From contig CAYLZW010000004.1 of NCBI GenBank assembly GCA_964388085.1, forward strand, positions 6,410-70,409: a DNA stretch of 64,000 nt. The letters are read 5' to 3'. Origin of the DNA: CAYLZW01 sp964388085. GTDB lineage: Bacteria > Myxococcota > UBA727 > CAYLZW01. Shown here one piece after another: positions 62,668-64,000 of the stretch. Position 1 is the first letter of the stretch. Each line of letters begins with the position of its first letter. The notes under the pieces are model-generated. The model was given only the letters and a program-made list of their open reading frames with translations. It did no database searches and was not told where the DNA came from. The position numbers were made by a program, and so were the translations under genes.

Positions 62668-63639
62668 TCAAGGCACGAGGACGATCTTCCCGGTGAGCCG
62701 CCCCGTGCGGCTGAGCTCGTGCGCGCGCTCGGCTTCGGCGAACGGCAGGCGCTCCGCGATGTTCACCTTCACGTCGCCGCGCGCGACGGCGTCGAGCACG
62801 GGCGCGAGCCGGTCGCCCTTCGGCGCGCCAAGCAGGAGCTTCGACGTGAACGGCGGCACGAACATCTGCAAGAGCGCGCCGACGTCTTCGCCCGACACGA
62901 TCACGTGCCGGCCGCCCTTGGCGAGGAGAGCGCGGCATTGGGCGCCGGAATAGCCGCCGACGCAATCGACGACGAGAGAGAACGGCCCGTGCCCCTCGGC
63001 CTGCAAGAGCGGATCGCCTTCGGTGTAGTCGAGCACCACGTCGCCGCCGAGGGAGCGCACGAGCTCCGCGTTCCTACCGGAGCAGACCCCAGCGACGAAC
63101 GCGCCCTCGATCTTGGCGAGCTGCACGACGAGCTGGCCTACGCCGCCCGAGGCACCGAGCACGAGGACGCGCCGCTGCGACGCCGGGACGCGGGGGAGCT
63201 TGCCGATCGTCGTAATCGACATCCGCGCCGTGACGCCTGCGACCGGAAGCGCGCCGGCGACCTCGAGCTCGACCTCGTCGGGGACGCGGCAGATCTGGTC
63301 CTCGCGCACGACGACGGTGTCCGCATACGACCCCCTTTGGCCACGAGAGAAGTCGGTGCCGCCCGCCACCCGATCGCCCACCGCGAACGCCGTTACGCCG
63401 CTGCCCACCGCGTCGATGACGCCGGCGAAATCGACCCCGACGACCACCGGCGGCGGCGGTCCAATGACGCGCGCCGCGGCTCGCAGCGGACCGAGCGAGC
63501 GCATCTTCCAATCCACCGGGTTCACGCCCGCGGCGCGGACGGACACGCGCACCTCACGGCGCCTTGGCGCGGGGGTGGGCAGCTCCAGCTCCACGAGGGG
63601 CTCGCCCTTCGTCCACGTTCGCTGCGCCATCGCTCTCAT
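62668..63639 (-). CDS. MDR-family zinc-independent quinone oxidoreductase-like enzyme
   Basis: 323 aa from the ATG at 63639 (GGAG 8 nt upstream); an ATG nine bases on is possible. GroES-like N-domain: VSVRAAGVNPVDWKMRS, VVVGVDFAGVIDAVGSGV and FAVGDRVAGG. Rossmann part: VLVLGASGGVGQLVVQLAK. It lacks the structural-zinc Cys cluster and catalytic Cys/His, as in NADPH:quinone reductases and reticulon-4-interacting-like proteins. End RTGRLTGKIVLVP is characteristic. Substrate unknown. Confidence 0.9.
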   Translation of the reverse strand: MRAMAQRTWTKGEPLVELELPTPAPRRREVRVSVRAAGVNPVDWKMRSLGPLRAAARVIGPPPPVVVGVDFAGVIDAVGSGVTAFAVGDRVAGGTDFSRGQRGSYADTVVVREDQICRVPDEVELEVAGALPVAGVTARMSITTIGKLPRVPASQRRVLVLGASGGVGQLVVQLAKIEGAFVAGVCSGRNAELVRSLGGDVVLDYTEGDPLLQAEGHGPFSLVVDCVGGYSGAQCRALLAKGGRHVIVSGEDVGALLQMFVPPFTSKLLLGAPKGDRLAPVLDAVARGDVKVNIAERLPFAEAERAHELSRTGRLTGKIVLVP

Positions 63640-63664
63640 GGGTATCGCTCCAGAGGGACAAATC

Positions 63665-63731
63665 TCACGCAACGCCGCAACGCCGCAACGGGAAACACAA
63701 TGTTTGTGTCCGGCGTCGCGGCGTTGCGTGA
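63665..63731. repeat. hairpin repeat of 8-bp units, copy B
   Basis: Perfect 14-bp arms TCACGCAACGCCGC (63665-63678) and GCGGCGTTGCGTGA (63718-63731). The left side is three 8-bp units CGCAACGC, CGCAACGC, CGCAACGG; a GAA and a TTTGTGT loop follow. Compared with the copy at 52556, unit sequence differs (AACGC against AGAGC or AAAGG) but the pairing is kept. It lies between the oxidoreductase start and the RseP-like stop. Confidence 0.8.
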
Positions 63732-63767
63732 AACTCTTCCGGAGGTCGCGGAGCTCGCCAACACGCC

Positions 63768-64000
63768 TCAGAGCGGCAGCAGTCGCAAGACGTCGTTGAA
63801 CAGCGCCACCACGACGAGGCACATCAGCATCGCGAAGCCGACCTTCACGGCGCGCTCGCGCGTTCTGGCGCTGATGCGCTGCCGGCTGACCGCCTCGATG
63901 CCGAACATCAACAGATGCCCACCGTCGAGCACGGGCACCGGCAGCAGGTTCACGATGCCGAGGTTCACGCTGATGAACGCCATCAGCGTCACGAAGCTCG
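63768..64000 (-). CDS. rseP: RseP-type site-2 protease, C-terminal end
   Basis: The last 77 codons of a gene entering from the right edge. Seen: LMAFISVNLGIVNLLPVPVLDGGHLLMFG, whose N-L-L-P-x-P-x-L-D-G-G-H is the third metal motif (LDG) of M50 zinc proteases, followed by a last membrane helix (VGFAMLMCLVVVALFNDVL). RseP cleaves anti-sigma factors in the inner membrane to start envelope stress responses. The HExxH and PDZ parts lie outside the window. Confidence 0.85.
   Translation of the reverse strand, partial: SFVTLMAFISVNLGIVNLLPVPVLDGGHLLMFGIEAVSRQRISARTRERAVKVGFAMLMCLVVVALFNDVLRLLPL

Overview
The window is strongly G+C-rich, gene-dense and uses GTG and TTG starts freely. It carries many predicted lipoproteins with 'DAG' or 'EEP' spacer stretches. 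At least two proteins end in a Cys, hydrophobic stretch and poly-Arg tail like the MYXO-CTERM sorting signal, and there are sigma-54-like promoters and large Cys-rich or Ig-like surface proteins. Together these suggest a Myxococcota (deltaproteobacterial) chromosome. This is inference from composition and gene types; no rRNA or tRNA gene lies in the window to confirm it.

Bases 1-9570 form an accessory region. A three-gene minus-strand operon (unknown 426-aa protein, phospholipase D-like nuclease, SNF2-type helicase running off the left edge) is joined by 4-bp overlaps and looks like an anti-phage defence cassette. I cannot match it to a named system. Next to it is a cluster of unrecognised genes: two paralogues (one truncated), a 125-aa protein, and a divergent gene with a PcfJ-like C-terminus. 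Its control regions carry three copies of CGACA-N5-TGTCG. A twice-frameshifted gene follows.

Bases 9690-18330 hold envelope and housekeeping genes: a predicted barrel, an Uma2 remnant, a DUF7079-like protein, an unusual in-frame join of two secreted proteins, an HD phosphohydrolase, a DUF1801 protein with a histone-like tail, and an MltF-like transglycosylase. Bases 18360-27450 carry an SDR and two export systems (ABC-2 pair; RND pump, adaptor and TolC). Bases 27580-37270 carry a lipoprotein, SSB, a Cys-rich lipoprotein and a 2116-aa surface lipoprotein.

Bases 37400-48200 carry a GCS2-CBS fusion, a TM protein, peptide deformylase, a PGRP amidase, an HPt protein, a hydrolase, MgtE with a small upstream gene, and two lipoproteins. 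Bases 48200-54500 hold a type II toxin-antitoxin pair whose toxin is broken by a 10-bp repeat expansion, a DUF971 protein, an ABC-2 pair, and a cluster containing a YidD-domain protein. Bases 56670-59143 encode GDP-mannose precursor synthesis (manC-manB). The right end holds a VOC protein, a two-module membrane glycosyltransferase-like protein, a quinone-oxidoreductase-like enzyme and the C-terminus of an RseP-type protease. Two members of an 8-bp-unit hairpin repeat family lie at 52556 and 63665.
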